From NCBI RefSeq assembly GCF_001312865.1, contig NZ_BBER01000001.1, positions 62,001 through 126,000 on the forward strand: a stretch of 64,000 bases of DNA. The letters run 5' to 3'. The translations under genes and the position numbers were made by a program. This document shows, in pieces, positions 1-8,825 of the stretch. Numbering within the stretch: the first letter of the stretch is position 1; the number at the start of each line of letters is the position of its first letter. The notes under the pieces were generated by a model. The model saw only the letters and a program-made list of their open reading frames with translations. It was not told the origin of the DNA and made no database searches. This DNA comes from Lacticaseibacillus thailandensis DSM 22698 = JCM 13996 (lineage in GTDB: Bacteria; Bacillota; Bacilli; Lactobacillales; Lactobacillaceae).

Positions 1-455
1 ACTTTACTGGATGCGTGCGGTTTGAGTCGGCGTTCATGATTCATTGTGCCTTTCCGAGTGGTACTGATCGGTCGTGACGTAGTGCCGGGTAGTGGATAGT
101 TAATAGCAAACTCCGGAGCAAGTTTCAGGGCAAATGGTGACGACGGGTCCGCACAGCTCGTCAGGTGAGCAGCCAATGAGCGTTTATGAGCAGGGAGCGG
201 AGGGTACTTAATATAGTGAGACCACTGTCATTGGGATTACGTGTTTACCACTCGTTAGCAATTGTTCGCCCATGCTAGACGCACGACCAGGTATCGCCCG
301 TGTGCCGGCATGTGCCAGTTATTCTATACATTGAATATACATAACTACGCAATGTAAATGTCGCTAGCCATTAACACTTAGCTAACGTTAATTTAACCCA
401 ATTTCATCACTAACTCACGGTGCTCTCCTAAAACACTGTAAGATGTAATATTTAT
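1..455. other. Non-coding stretch, no gene recognised
   Basis: I see no convincing reading frame with a ribosome binding site, no tRNA and no known riboswitch core here. It probably holds the upstream region of the peptide transporter gene, and possibly the end of a transcript from outside the window. A weak promoter-like pair (TTGTGT near 456 and TATAAA near 477, only 15 bases apart) lies at its right edge. Confidence 0.4.
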
Positions 456-511
456 TTGTGTGCATTTTTATAAGAGTATAAAATGTTTTCATTCGCTATC
501 TGAATTTAAAG

Positions 512-525
512 CCGGCTGCAGCCGG
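512..525. repeat. 14-bp perfect palindrome ahead of dtpT
   Basis: CCGGCTGCAGCCGG reads the same on both strands and sits 13 bases before the GGAGGA ribosome binding site of the peptide transporter gene. It could be an operator or a small hairpin affecting ribosome access. Function is inference only. Confidence 0.5.
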
Positions 526-552
526 AGCACTAAGTATTGGAGGAATCACACC

Positions 553-2028
553 TTGAGCAAAAGCAAGCGAGATGTTGACCATGCTTTCTTTGGTCAACCG
601 CGTGGCTTGGCCACGCTAACATTTACCGAATTCTGGGAACGATTCAGTTATTACGGGATGCGTGCCATCCTGCTGTACTACATGATTGCTTCTTTGGAAC
701 ACGGCGGTTTAGCCATGAACGCCGTTCTGGCCGCTTCCATTGTGTCGATCTATGGCTCCCTGGTGTACATGAGTAGTGTACTGGGTGGCTTTGTGGCTGA
801 CCGCATTTGGGGTGGCCATCGGACCGTGTTCATTGGTGGTATTTTCATCATGTTTGGGCACATTGCCCTGGCGGTGCCCGCGGGGGTACCGGCGCTGATC
901 ATCGCCATTATCCTGATCGTGATCGGGACGGGGATGTTGAAACCCAACATTTCCGAAATGGTCGGTGGCCTCTATAGCAAGGACGATATGCGCCGTGATA
1001 GTGGTTTTAGCCTGCTGGTCATGGGGATCAACCTGGGGAGCTTCCTCTCACCGATCATAGTCGGTTGGCTCGGACAGGAAGTTAATTACCACTTGGGCTT
1101 TTCCATTGCGGCCTTTGGGATGTTCTTGGGCCTGATCATCTACATTATTGATGGTAACAAGTATCTTAACAAAGAAGACTTTCAAGCACCCGACCCGATC
1201 ACGCGTGCAGAAATGCGGCCACTAGTGTGGAAAATTGTGGGTATCGTGGTAGCGCTGGTTGTCATTCTTGTCGTCATGGGACTGACGGGGACGCTGACTG
1301 GTAACGGGGTGGTCAACCTGATCACGCTGATTGCCATCCTGATTCCTATTTGGTACTTTATCACCATCATCCGTAGCCCTAAGGTGACGAAGGTTGAACG
1401 TTCCCGGGTGGTTTCGTACATTCCGTTGTTCATCGCGGCTGTCTTCTTCTGGGCCATTGAGGAACAGGGTTCCACGGTCTTGGCACTATTTGCCCAGAAC
1501 CAGACCCAACTGACGCTGGGTGGCTTTCATATTCCGGCTAGCTGGTTCCAGAGCCTGAACCCGCTGTTCATCGTGCTGTACACGCCGTTCTTTGCTTGGT
1601 TGTGGGTGCACATGGGTAAAAAGCAGCCCAGCAGCCCGAAAAAGTACGTGTATGGGCTGGTCTTTGCTGGCCTGAGCTACTTTGCGATGATGCTGCCTGT
1701 CGGTTTGTTCGGGACCCACGTGCGGGTATCACCGTTGTGGTTGGTGCTGTCTTGGGCCATCGTCGAAATCGCCGAAATGCTGATTTCACCGGTTGGCTTG
1801 TCCGTGACGACTAAGTTAGCGCCGAAAGCCTTCAAGTCACAGATGATGAGTATGTGGTTCTTGGCCGATTCAGCCGCCCAGGCAATTAACGCGCAAGTCG
1901 TAAAGCTGTACACGGGGCACACCGAATTCTGGTACTTTGCCGGTATCGGGATTGCCTCAATCGTGTTGGCGGTTCTCTTGTTGTTCATCACGCCGCGGGT
2001 TGAGCGGTTAATGGCCGGGGTCAACTAG
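553..2028 (+). CDS. dtpT: Di-/tripeptide:proton symporter (POT/PTR2 family)
   Basis: Imports di- and tripeptides with protons across the cytoplasmic membrane, central to nitrogen nutrition in lactic acid bacteria. The protein is about 491 residues with roughly 14 hydrophobic segments. The POT signature region is clear: FWERFSYYGMRA near residue 25 (ExxERFxYYG type), and a GTGMLKPN motif near residue 120. I chose TTG at 553 because GGAGGA lies at 539-544 and the protein then begins MSKSKRDVDHAFF, as in known DtpT. The frame is open 31 codons further upstream, but without a binding site. It is a single gene with its own terminator, and the frame is intact, unlike many neighbours. Confidence 0.93.
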   Translation: MSKSKRDVDHAFFGQPRGLATLTFTEFWERFSYYGMRAILLYYMIASLEHGGLAMNAVLAASIVSIYGSLVYMSSVLGGFVADRIWGGHRTVFIGGIFIMFGHIALAVPAGVPALIIAIILIVIGTGMLKPNISEMVGGLYSKDDMRRDSGFSLLVMGINLGSFLSPIIVGWLGQEVNYHLGFSIAAFGMFLGLIIYIIDGNKYLNKEDFQAPDPITRAEMRPLVWKIVGIVVALVVILVVMGLTGTLTGNGVVNLITLIAILIPIWYFITIIRSPKVTKVERSRVVSYIPLFIAAVFFWAIEEQGSTVLALFAQNQTQLTLGGFHIPASWFQSLNPLFIVLYTPFFAWLWVHMGKKQPSSPKKYVYGLVFAGLSYFAMMLPVGLFGTHVRVSPLWLVLSWAIVEIAEMLISPVGLSVTTKLAPKAFKSQMMSMWFLADSAAQAINAQVVKLYTGHTEFWYFAGIGIASIVLAVLLLFITPRVERLMAGVN

Positions 2029-2078
2029 GCACAACTGGTTAGTAATCAATTGGTCAACTTAACGCAAAGTTAGTCTGG

Positions 2079-2112
2079 TCGGGCATCCACACGTGGATGC
2101 CCGATTTTTTTT
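2079..2112 (+). terminator. Rho-independent terminator of dtpT
   Basis: A 12-bp perfect stem (TCGGGCATCCAC with GTGGATGCCCGA) is followed by eight T. Confidence 0.93.
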
Positions 2113-2320
2113 GGCCGACGGATATCAGGAGATGATTGGACACAGCTACTGGCTGGCGGTGTTCGATAACGTTGAGGGCATTCGCTATTGGTCTGCTGTG
2201 CTCACGTGATTGTGGCGTTGGATAAGGGTGGCACGGCTTTGACCAAACGTTTAATATTGGGTTTGTGAAAGCGTATAATTACTTCCGTGAGCAATTATTG
2301 ATTAGGGTAGGGTGAGGCGC

Positions 2321-3148
2321 GTGCGTATCGCGATTAGTTCTGACAACCATCTTGATATTAATCACGTCAACGCTGAAGACATCTTGGGTCCCCAGGCGCG
2401 GTATTTACGTGAGCTTGGCGTAGCTTTATACGTGAATACGGGTGATACATACAACGATTTTCGGAAAACGCGAAAATATTTTCATGCTTTACAGGAGGTC
2501 TTGGGCCCCAGCACTGACGTGCGTTTTTTTGGCGGGGAACCATGACATGCTGCGCGGGGCAAATTATGCCACTATTCAGGGACTGCAGGATCCACTCTAC
2601 CTGCACGAGCGGTCCTTTGTCCCGCCCGCGTCTCCAGAAACGGTCATCGTGGGGAACAATGGTTGGTATGACTACAGCTTCGTGGGGACTACCGCTACGG
2701 ACAACCCGGATTACTACTGGCACTGGAAAAAGGCATTTTGGTCGACAGCACCATTGACCAACCCGGCAGTGACCAGGAGCGCATGCAGCGGGAGTTGGAA
2801 TACATGCGTATTTTCCTACGGGCTCATGCCCACACCGGCCAAAAGATTCTGTTTGTGAGTCACTTTGTGCCCGAAGTGCAGCTGTTACCACCGGCCATGT
2901 TACAGGATCCCCGCGGGGCCAAGTTGGCCGCGATGTTAGGGAGCCAGCGTATGGGCGACTTGTTGCAAGAGTTTCATGTGGACGCGGCCGCTTATGGGCA
3001 CTGGCACCGCCGGGATCAACCCCGCACGGTGGGGACAACTACCTTTTATCACTGCCCAGTAGGCTACGGAACGCAGCGTCGTGCTGAATGGACATCGCCA
3101 TATTTTATGACCGAGTGGCGTAATACGCTCACAGTGATTGATTTGTAG
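2321..3148 (+). CDS. Calcineurin-like metallophosphoesterase, broken by two indels
   Basis: Predicted metal-dependent phosphohydrolase of about 275 residues; the substrate is unknown. After repair all family motifs are present in order: SDNHLD near residue 7, GDTYND, LAGNHD, SHF and GHWHR, which supply the two-metal site. One T too many in the run at 2524-2530 (7 for 6) turns LAGNHD into a dead frame. A second break near 2726-2737 needs one base added and returns to the first frame. Start is GTG at 2321 (protein MRIAISSDN) with GGGTGAGG just upstream; GTG at 2312 is an alternative. It stands alone before tRNA-Tyr. The motifs make true inactivation unlikely. Confidence 0.82.
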
Positions 3149-3198
3149 GGGCTAAAGGTTAAGATTGCCTGGTGCGGCCACAAAAATGCGTATTGGCG

Positions 3199-3228
3199 TT
3201 GACACTGCCTTAAGGAATTCGTTAGAAT
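3199..3228 (+). promoter_or_regulatory. Promoter of tRNA-Tyr
   Basis: TTGACA at 3199-3204 and TAGAAT at 3223-3228 are 18 bases apart, and the tRNA begins about 50 bases later. The 13 bases ATTGGCGTTGACA also occur at the promoter of the tRNA-Leu gene at the other end of the window. Confidence 0.75.
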
Positions 3229-3276
3229 GTTTTTGTTCCTTGTTAAGTTGTTAATTTGTTAGTTGCATAGATGTTT

Positions 3277-3356
3277 GGGGGATTAGCGAAGTGGCTAAAC
3301 GCGACGGTCTGTAAAACCGTTCCTTCGGGTTCCTAGGTTCGAATCTAGATCCCCCA
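3277..3356 (+). tRNA. tRNA-Tyr (anticodon GTA)
   Basis: The acceptor stem GGGGGAT pairs with ATCCCCC. The anticodon stem ACGGT/ACCGT encloses the loop CTGTAAA with GTA at 3311-3313. A long variable arm (class II) and the T-loop GTTCGAATC are present, as expected for bacterial tRNA-Tyr. The 3' CCA is not encoded; the discriminator A is followed by TGA. Confidence 0.97.
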
Positions 3357-3448
3357 TGACGACGTTGAGCGCCGGTACGCGACCATGTATCGGCGCTTTC
3401 GGCCCCTGTGCCGCGGCTTGACCGCGTCGTTAAGAAGGTGACGGCGTC

Positions 3449-3565
3449 ATGAAACTATCACAGTTGCAACAATGTTTAGAAACATGTGACGTTAGTGTAA
3501 TTTTTCGCCCGGGGGTCTGTAACATTGCTGTAACCTGGCCGCGTTATGATGGCCATAATCGTTAA
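3449..3565 (+). CDS. Possible 38-residue small protein
   Basis: An ATG at 3449 has AAGGTG at a fitting distance upstream and opens 38 codons (MKLSQLQQCLETCDVSVIF...) with three cysteines, ending in TAA. I recognise no family. It sits between tRNA-Tyr and the cell-wall hydrolase on the same strand, so it could be a real small protein, a leader peptide or chance. Comparison with related genomes for conservation of the frame would decide. Confidence 0.3.
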   Translation: MKLSQLQQCLETCDVSVIFRPGVCNIAVTWPRYDGHNR

Positions 3566-3620
3566 AGAGTAAATATTGTTTTTTTTAAAAGTTGTACAAG
3601 TATCTAGGAGGACATAATTT

Positions 3621-4858
3621 ATGACAAAAAGTCACAGCGTCAAGAAGAACTTGCTCTCAGTTGCCACCCTTAGCGCACTGGGTCTCACTGCCTTTGGTGC
3701 CGCCAACGTTGGTAAGACCGAGCACGTTTCCGCTGCCACTGACAAAACGTACACGGTCAAGAGTGGTGACACCCTGGGCCAAATTGCGGCTAGTCAGCAC
3801 ACCACGGTGAAGAAGTTGGCCGATGCGAACAAGATTGCTAACCCTAACTTCATCCTTACGGGACAGTCATTACAGTTGGCGTCAGCCGCAACAACCGTGA
3901 CGGACACGGCAGCTAAAGGTACATATACGGTTAAAGCCGGGGATACTTTGTCCGCCATTGCACGGGCTAATGGTGTGAGTGTTGCGCAGTTGGTCGCAGC
4001 TAACCACATTAGCAATCCGAACTTCATTTTGGTGGGTCAGCAATTGCAACTGGCTGCTACGAGTACGGCGGCTAGTTCCGCTAGCTCCGCGACCAGCAGT
4101 GCTGCTTCTAGTGCGACTAGTGTTGCGCCAAGCAGTGCGGCTTCTGCGGTTACCAGTAGTGCTGCACCAAGCAGCGCCACGCCAAGTAGCGCTACAACTA
4201 ACGATGTGGTAGCTTCATCCGCCACTGCTTCTAGTGCAGCGGCTTCTAGCGCCGCGGCAGGTTCTGCTGCCGCATCCGTCGCTGCTGCCAGCTCCGCTGC
4301 CGCTTCATCAGCTGCAGCTAGTCAGCTGCTGCGACGACGCCATCTTCTGCTGCCACTAGCAGCGCCGCTACTACCCAGGTAGCTACTAGTTCCGCTGCTT
4401 CTTCTGCCGCACCGACCAGCACGGCTGCAAAGCAGACTGCGGCAACGACCACGGCTACCACAACAGCAACTACGACCAGTTCTTCTAGTCGTGCTGCTAA
4501 GGTTCAGGCTGTGATCAACGTGGCCGAGCAGGAATTGGGTGTACCATACGTTTGGGGTGGCAAGTCACCAGCAGGCTTTGACTGCTCTGGCCTGGTTTAC
4601 TACGCCTTTGAACATGGTGCTGGTATCAACGTCGGCAGTTACACTGTTGCCCAGGAAGGTGCCGGTACGCGGGTATCACTTAGTCAGTTACAGCCAGGGG
4701 ACATCGTCTTCTGGGGTGCCGCTGGTGCTACTTACCATGATGCCATTTACATTGGCAACAACCAGTACATTGCTGCGCCGCAAACTGGTGATGTCGTTAA
4801 GATTCAGACGATCAGCAGTTACTTCCAGCCAAGCTTTGGTGTTCACGTTAACATGTAA
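3621..4858 (+). CDS. Secreted LysM / NlpC-P60 peptidoglycan endopeptidase, one frameshift
   Basis: Cell-wall hydrolase cleaving peptide cross-bridges or stems. About 412 residues: signal peptide (residues 1-38, ending SAA), two LysM domains (about 43-88 and 100-145, each starting YTVK(S/A)GDTL), a long Ala/Ser/Thr-rich linker, and a C-terminal NlpC/P60 domain with FDCSGLVYYAF carrying the catalytic Cys and YHDAIYIG carrying the His. The break is in the linker near 4320-4325 where one base is missing (AGTCAGCT for AGTTCAGCT). It has a strong AGGAGG site before ATG 3621. It resembles the p40/p75 and p60-type hydrolases of lactobacilli; the exact bond cut cannot be told. Confidence 0.9.
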
Positions 4859-4879
4859 TTTCTGTACGTTACGTACGCA

Positions 4880-4915
4880 AAGGGTACGCTTTCTTCGCGA
4901 AAGTGTACCCTTTTT
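4880..4915 (+). terminator. Terminator after the NlpC/P60 gene
   Basis: AAGGGTACGCTTTC pairs with GAAAGTGTACCCTT around a TTCG tetraloop and runs into T5. Confidence 0.92.
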
Positions 4916-5055
4916 GGTATGGTCGGCATATGCGTATCAGTGTGGTGGTGTGAATCATTGCAATCGGTGCACCGAGCGTTGACAGCGGGGTGGGTTTTCG
5001 CTAATCTAAGAATAATTGGTCTAGGCATGGTTGCCTGGGTGGGAGGAATTGCAAT

Positions 5056-5858
5056 ATGCAGATTGGGTTTATAGGCGTGGGTAACATGGCCCGCGCAATT
5101 ATTGATGGTTTGTTAGCTACCAAGGCGGTGGCAGGCACCGACCTACACGTACATAGCGGACACCTTGAACATTATCAGGCGTACGCAGACAAGATTGGCG
5201 CGCATATCGCGCCTGATAACGCGACCGTAGTGGCCGACAGCGACGTGGTTTTTCTCGCAGTTAAACCGCAGATCACGCCTGACGTTTTGACGGAAATCAG
5301 TGGCACGTTTGCCAGCAGGCCGGCATACTTAGTTTCTATGGTTTCAGGGTTTGACCTAGCCGCGCTAGGGGCGCACCTCACGGCTAGTCAACCAATTTTG
5401 CGGATCATGCCGAACCTGAACGTAGCGATCGCTGCGGGCATGACGGCGTACGCACCTAATGCGGCTGCCAGCGTGGATGACCAGACTAAGGCGGTGATTG
5501 GGCTACTCGCACAGATTGGCGGCACCGTCGCTTTGCCAGAGGCCGATTTTGCGACCTTCGTGGGCCTGGCGGGATCATCACCAGCCTTTGTGTACCAGTT
5601 TATTGACGCGATGGCCAGTGTGGGCGTAAAGTACGGCCTGAGTAAAAAAAAGTGGCGGTCCAAATCGCCGCACAGGCGGTTGCTGGTAGTGCCCAGCTGG
5701 TCTTGAATCGTGATGCATCACCAGCAGATTTGGCGGACGCGGTAGCCAGCCCTGGCGGCACCACTATTCGCGGCATGCTGGCCATGCAGGCAGCGGGCTT
5801 CCAGAACGCCGTTGTGGCGGGTTTGGATGCAACGATTGCGATGGACAAAGGCGAATAG
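5056..5858 (+). CDS. proC: Pyrroline-5-carboxylate reductase, frameshifted at an A8 run
   Basis: Last step of proline synthesis: reduces 1-pyrroline-5-carboxylate with NAD(P)H in the cytosol. The Rossmann motif is at the N-terminus (IGFIGVGNMARAI), then FLAVKPQ, then LRIMPNLN, and the C-terminal helical part GLAGSSPAFVYQFIDAM. Repaired length is 266 residues, normal for the family. The reading frame is lost at 5644-5651, where eight A stand in place of six (SKKVAVQIAAQAV). GGGAGGA lies 8 bases before ATG 5056. The GntR regulator begins 11 bases after its stop. Confidence 0.9.
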
Positions 5859-5869
5859 GAGTTTAGGTA

Positions 5870-6575
5870 ATGCAGTCACCAGTTTATATTCAGATTCATA
5901 ACCGGATCAAAAAAAAGACATTGAAAATGGTCGTTGGCAGGTTGGCGACCGGATTCCCGCCGAGCGGGAATTAGCCGTCACGTTTTCGGTTTCCCGGATG
6001 ACTTTGCGACAGGCCGTGCAGACCCTAGTCGACGAGGGTATCCTCGAGCGGCGTGTGGGGGCGGGCACGTTTGTTGCCAGTCAGAAGGTGCAGGAGCGGA
6101 TGAGCGGTGTCACCGGATTTACTGACATTATGTTGGCCCAGGCAAGCGTCCCTCCAGCCGGACGGTCAGTTATCACATCACTAACCCGTCACTGTCGGAA
6201 GTTGAACAGTTACACCTACAGGATGGGCAGCAAGTTCTCCGTATGGAACGGGTACGGTACGGCGACGAGGTCCCCATTTGTTTTGAGGTCGCGGCCGTGC
6301 CGGTCGACCTGGTGCAGAACTTCAACAAATCGGAAATTACGCGGTCTTTATACCACGTCTTAGAAGCCAAAGGCGGCTACAAGTTGGGCGGGGCCCAACA
6401 GAAAGTGTCCGCGGTTGTCGCTAGCGAGCGCATTGCTAAGTATCTAGACGTTAAGCGTGGGGATGCTATCCTGCGTTTACGCCAGGTATCATTTCTGGCG
6501 GATGGGCGCCCGTTTGAATACGTGCGGACCCAGTATGTTGGCAGTCGGTTTGAGTTCGTTTTGGACCGTAAGTAA
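5870..6575 (+). CDS. GntR/HutC-family transcriptional regulator with UTRA domain, two indels
   Basis: Cytosolic one-component regulator, 234 residues after repair. The N-terminal winged helix shows the GntR pattern (IPAERELAVTF, VSRMTLRQAVQTLVDEG, GAGTFV). The C-terminal part (about residues 95-234) is a UTRA effector domain ending QYVGSRFEFVLDRK. Two breaks: an A8 run at 5909-5916 for six A, and one G missing near 6143 (CAGGCAAG for CAGGGCAAG). It starts 11 bases after proC, with AGGAG overlapping the proC stop, so the two are probably co-transcribed. Ligand and targets are unknown; such regulators often respond to phosphorylated sugars. Confidence 0.85.
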
Positions 6576-6591
6576 TACAGCAAACGCCAAA

Positions 6592-6619
6592 AACGCCCTG
6601 ACCAGTTGGTCAGGGCGTT
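6592..6619. terminator. Terminator between convergent GntR and DUF2922 genes
   Basis: A 13-bp perfect stem (AACGCCCTGACCA/TGGTCAGGGCGTT) with a GT loop. On the minus strand it runs into TTTTTGG, so it serves the DUF genes best; the plus side is only partly T-rich. Confidence 0.85.
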
Positions 6620-6644
6620 CCTGTTCTATTTGGTGCGTGACCGG

Positions 6645-6875
6645 TTAGGCAGTAGCGTCAGCAGTCCAGATATCCTGACTGGTGGTGTCAATCATGCGGG
6701 CGGAGACGGGGGTGGCATACTGCTTGACCCCGTCCCGGTAAAACTGATCGGCGTCAATCAGGGCGGTCATGAACTTCTGGGCAACGTCCGGGGTGAGGTC
6801 ACCGGAGTAAGCGGACAACCGCAACGTCTTGGTCTTGTTGGCCGCGGTTTTAAAGGTTAACGATAGACTACGCAT
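6645..6875 (-). CDS. DUF2922 family protein
   Basis: Small protein of 76 residues (MRSLSLTFKTAANKTKTLRLS...) matching the DUF2922 family of Bacilli, whose function is not known. It has a GGAGG site directly upstream and follows the DUF1659 gene by 15 bases. The two form a conserved pair in lactobacilli. Family naming is from memory of the pattern, not a search. Confidence 0.75.
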   Translation of the reverse strand: MRSLSLTFKTAANKTKTLRLSAYSGDLTPDVAQKFMTALIDADQFYRDGVKQYATPVSARMIDTTSQDIWTADATA

Positions 6876-6890
6876 GCATTATTCCTCCTG

Positions 6891-7154
6891 TTATTGGGTG
6901 GGCTGGTCGGTGGTTTGGTCATCGCCTTGGGTGGCAGGGGCGTCCGCGGTAATGGCGGATTCGACGGTGGTGCTGATATCGGTTAAATCCAGGTCGGGGT
7001 ACAGCGTGGCAAAGGCGGTGCCTAGCGTGCTGAGTGCAGCCGTGTCGGCGTTCTCGGCCAGGTAGTCGATACGATGGCTAATGGGTTTGGCTTCAGCGTC
7101 CTGGGGGTTGGTGAACGTGAAAGTCACGCTCGCATTACTAAAAGTTTGTGGCAT
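6891..7154 (-). CDS. DUF1659 family protein
   Basis: Small acidic protein of 87 residues (FSNASVTFTFTNPQDAEAKPIS...), typical of DUF1659, with no known function. AAAGGAG precedes its ATG. It is first in a two-gene unit with the DUF2922 gene. The C-terminal tail is rich in D, T and Q. Confidence 0.72.
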   Translation of the reverse strand: MPQTFSNASVTFTFTNPQDAEAKPISHRIDYLAENADTAALSTLGTAFATLYPDLDLTDISTTVESAITADAPATQGDDQTTDQPTQ

Positions 7155-7293
7155 GTTTGGTACTCCTTTGTTGTTAGTAACGGGGGCTAACCACTGCCAT
7201 TTCGGGGTGGTTGCTAATCCCGTGATTTTTTTTGTAAGCGCTGGCCAGCTCCTTACGCCACTATAAATGTCGAGGCCGCCGGAAGTGTGCGCG

Positions 7294-7322
7294 TTGCAAA
7301 AAAAAGTACTCCATGTTAGAAT
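7294..7322 (+). promoter_or_regulatory. Candidate promoter of phosphomevalonate kinase
   Basis: TTGCAA (7294-7299) and TAGAAT (7317-7322) with 17 bases between. The spacer contains an A8 run that may be over-counted like others in this window, so the true spacing may be 15-17. Confidence 0.5.
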
Positions 7323-7330
7323 AGTGCAGT

Positions 7331-7444
7331 ATGTCTGTCTTTAAGGAATTGATAAATCAAGGCAGTGTGAATTCCAAAGTGCCACGAGTGGTCTATACTG
7401 GCGACCGTGAGTACATATCTGATATTTGTGGGGGTAACTGGTAG
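7331..7444 (+). CDS. Possible 37-residue upstream ORF coupled to mvaK2
   Basis: ATG at 7331 opens 37 codons (MSVFKELINQGSVNSK...) whose TAG overlaps the GTG start of the kinase by one base (TAGTG). There is no ribosome binding site, and the ATG lies only about nine bases after the predicted -10, so it would be leaderless. No family is recognised. It may be chance. Confidence 0.22.
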   Translation: MSVFKELINQGSVNSKVPRVVYTGDREYISDICGGNW

Positions 7445-8550
7445 TGATTGAAGCAAAGGCGCCGGGTAAGCTGTACATTGCGGGGGAATACGCAGTGGTG
7501 GAAACGGGTCATCCGGCCATCGTCGTAGCCATTAACCAGTTTGTAACCGTGTCAGTTAGCGCGACTACGGGTTACGGGAGTATCGTATCGAAACAGTACC
7601 AAGAAAATTCAATTTATTGGCAGCGGGTTGGCGACGAAATCGTCTTCGATGACCGTGATAACCCGTTCCATTACATCCTGTCGGCCATTCGGTTGACGGA
7701 AAAATACGCCCGCGAGATGGGGCACCCGTTGGCGCTGTACGACCTGAAAGTTGATTCGGACCTTGATTCTGAGGACGGCAAAAAGTATGGTTTGGGTAGC
7801 TCTGCGGCCGTGACCGTGGCAACCGTGAAGGCGTTGAACGAGTTTTACGGCTTGCATATGACGGCAGATCAGTTATACAAGCTCTCAGCCATTGCGCACC
7901 TGGATGTGCAGGGTAACGGGTCACTAGGCGACATCGCTGCCTCCGTGTATGGTGGCTGGGTTGCGTACCGTTCTTTCGATAAGCAGTGGCTGGCTGCCGC
8001 GCGTAGGCAGCACACAATCACGGAGTTGTTGAATCGGGATTGGCCGCAGCTGGATATTGAGTTGTTGACGGCGCCAGCGAACATGGAGCTGTTGATTGGC
8101 TGGACGGGTTCGCCCGCCTCGACGGCCCACCTGGTTGACCGCATCGCGGACTCGCAGACCACGACCAATAAGGAAACGGATTACCAAAATTTCTTGCATC
8201 AAAGTGATGCCATTCTGGAACGGATTATTGCGGGTTTTCGTGCTGGTGATTTGGAAGCAATTCAGCAGGGTATCCGTGATAATCAGGATGCGTTGAACTA
8301 CCTGACCCAGTTCTCTGGGGTCGAAATTGAGACGCCGGCGTTACTACAGCTGCGCAAAATTGCTGAGCAGTACGGGGGGGCAGCAAAGTCCTCCGGTGCT
8401 GGTGGTGGTGATTGCGGAATTGCGTTAATTGACCGCGCTGCGGACGTAAAGCCGCTGTTAGCGGCCTGGACGGCTGTGGGCATTGAACCCTTGCCGTTGT
8501 CGGTCCACGAATCAGATCCGCACCAAGTTGCGCAACACAGTGTGCGTTAA
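7444..8550 (+). CDS. mvaK2: Phosphomevalonate kinase
   Basis: Phosphorylates mevalonate 5-phosphate to the diphosphate with ATP, in the mevalonate route to isoprenoids. It is a GHMP kinase of 368 residues: N-terminal PGKLYIAGEYAVVE, ATP-binding GLGSSAAVTVATVKAL (near residue 117) and C-terminal KSSGAGGGDCGIALI. The start is GTG 7444 with GGGGGT 8 bases ahead. The frame is intact. Mevalonate kinase and diphosphomevalonate decarboxylase, its usual partners, are not in the window. Confidence 0.93.
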   Translation: MIEAKAPGKLYIAGEYAVVETGHPAIVVAINQFVTVSVSATTGYGSIVSKQYQENSIYWQRVGDEIVFDDRDNPFHYILSAIRLTEKYAREMGHPLALYDLKVDSDLDSEDGKKYGLGSSAAVTVATVKALNEFYGLHMTADQLYKLSAIAHLDVQGNGSLGDIAASVYGGWVAYRSFDKQWLAAARRQHTITELLNRDWPQLDIELLTAPANMELLIGWTGSPASTAHLVDRIADSQTTTNKETDYQNFLHQSDAILERIIAGFRAGDLEAIQQGIRDNQDALNYLTQFSGVEIETPALLQLRKIAEQYGGAAKSSGAGGGDCGIALIDRAADVKPLLAAWTAVGIEPLPLSVHESDPHQVAQHSVR

Positions 8551-8564
8551 GGTGATATTTGGTT

Positions 8565-8596
8565 AGTCGTGCTCATCAGGAGCGCGACTTTTTTTT
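8565..8596 (+). terminator. Terminator of mvaK2
   Basis: AGTCGTGCTC pairs with GAGCGCGACT (one G-U) over a short loop, followed by eight T. Confidence 0.93.
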
Positions 8597-8748
8597 CTGA
8601 ATCCACCATAAATTCCTACGTCAATCAAGGCGAGGGGCGATGGACGTGATGGCGCACCATCTATGCGTTGCTGGCTGTATGGCGGGGCCTACATGTGGGA
8701 TGAAAGCATGAAACCTAGGTCGTGGTGGTGATGATTTGTTGAAGGACC

Positions 8749-8778
8749 TTGTTTTCATCTGGGTCAATCGAGTATGAT
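8749..8778 (+). promoter_or_regulatory. Candidate promoter of galU
   Basis: TTGTTT (8749-8754), 18 bases, TATGAT (8773-8778), about 50 bases before the start codon. Confidence 0.5.
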
Positions 8779-8825
8779 TAAATTATCAAATCGTTTTCAT
8801 CATGGCGTACATAAGGAGAGTAGAC

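Noticed and set aside
1-455. Riboswitch or T-box ahead of dtpT
   Set aside because: No conserved core motif or terminator/antiterminator pair could be found.
1486-1789. Minus- and plus-strand reading frames inside dtpT and similar overlapping frames elsewhere
   Set aside because: They lack ribosome sites and sit wholly within well-supported genes in another frame.
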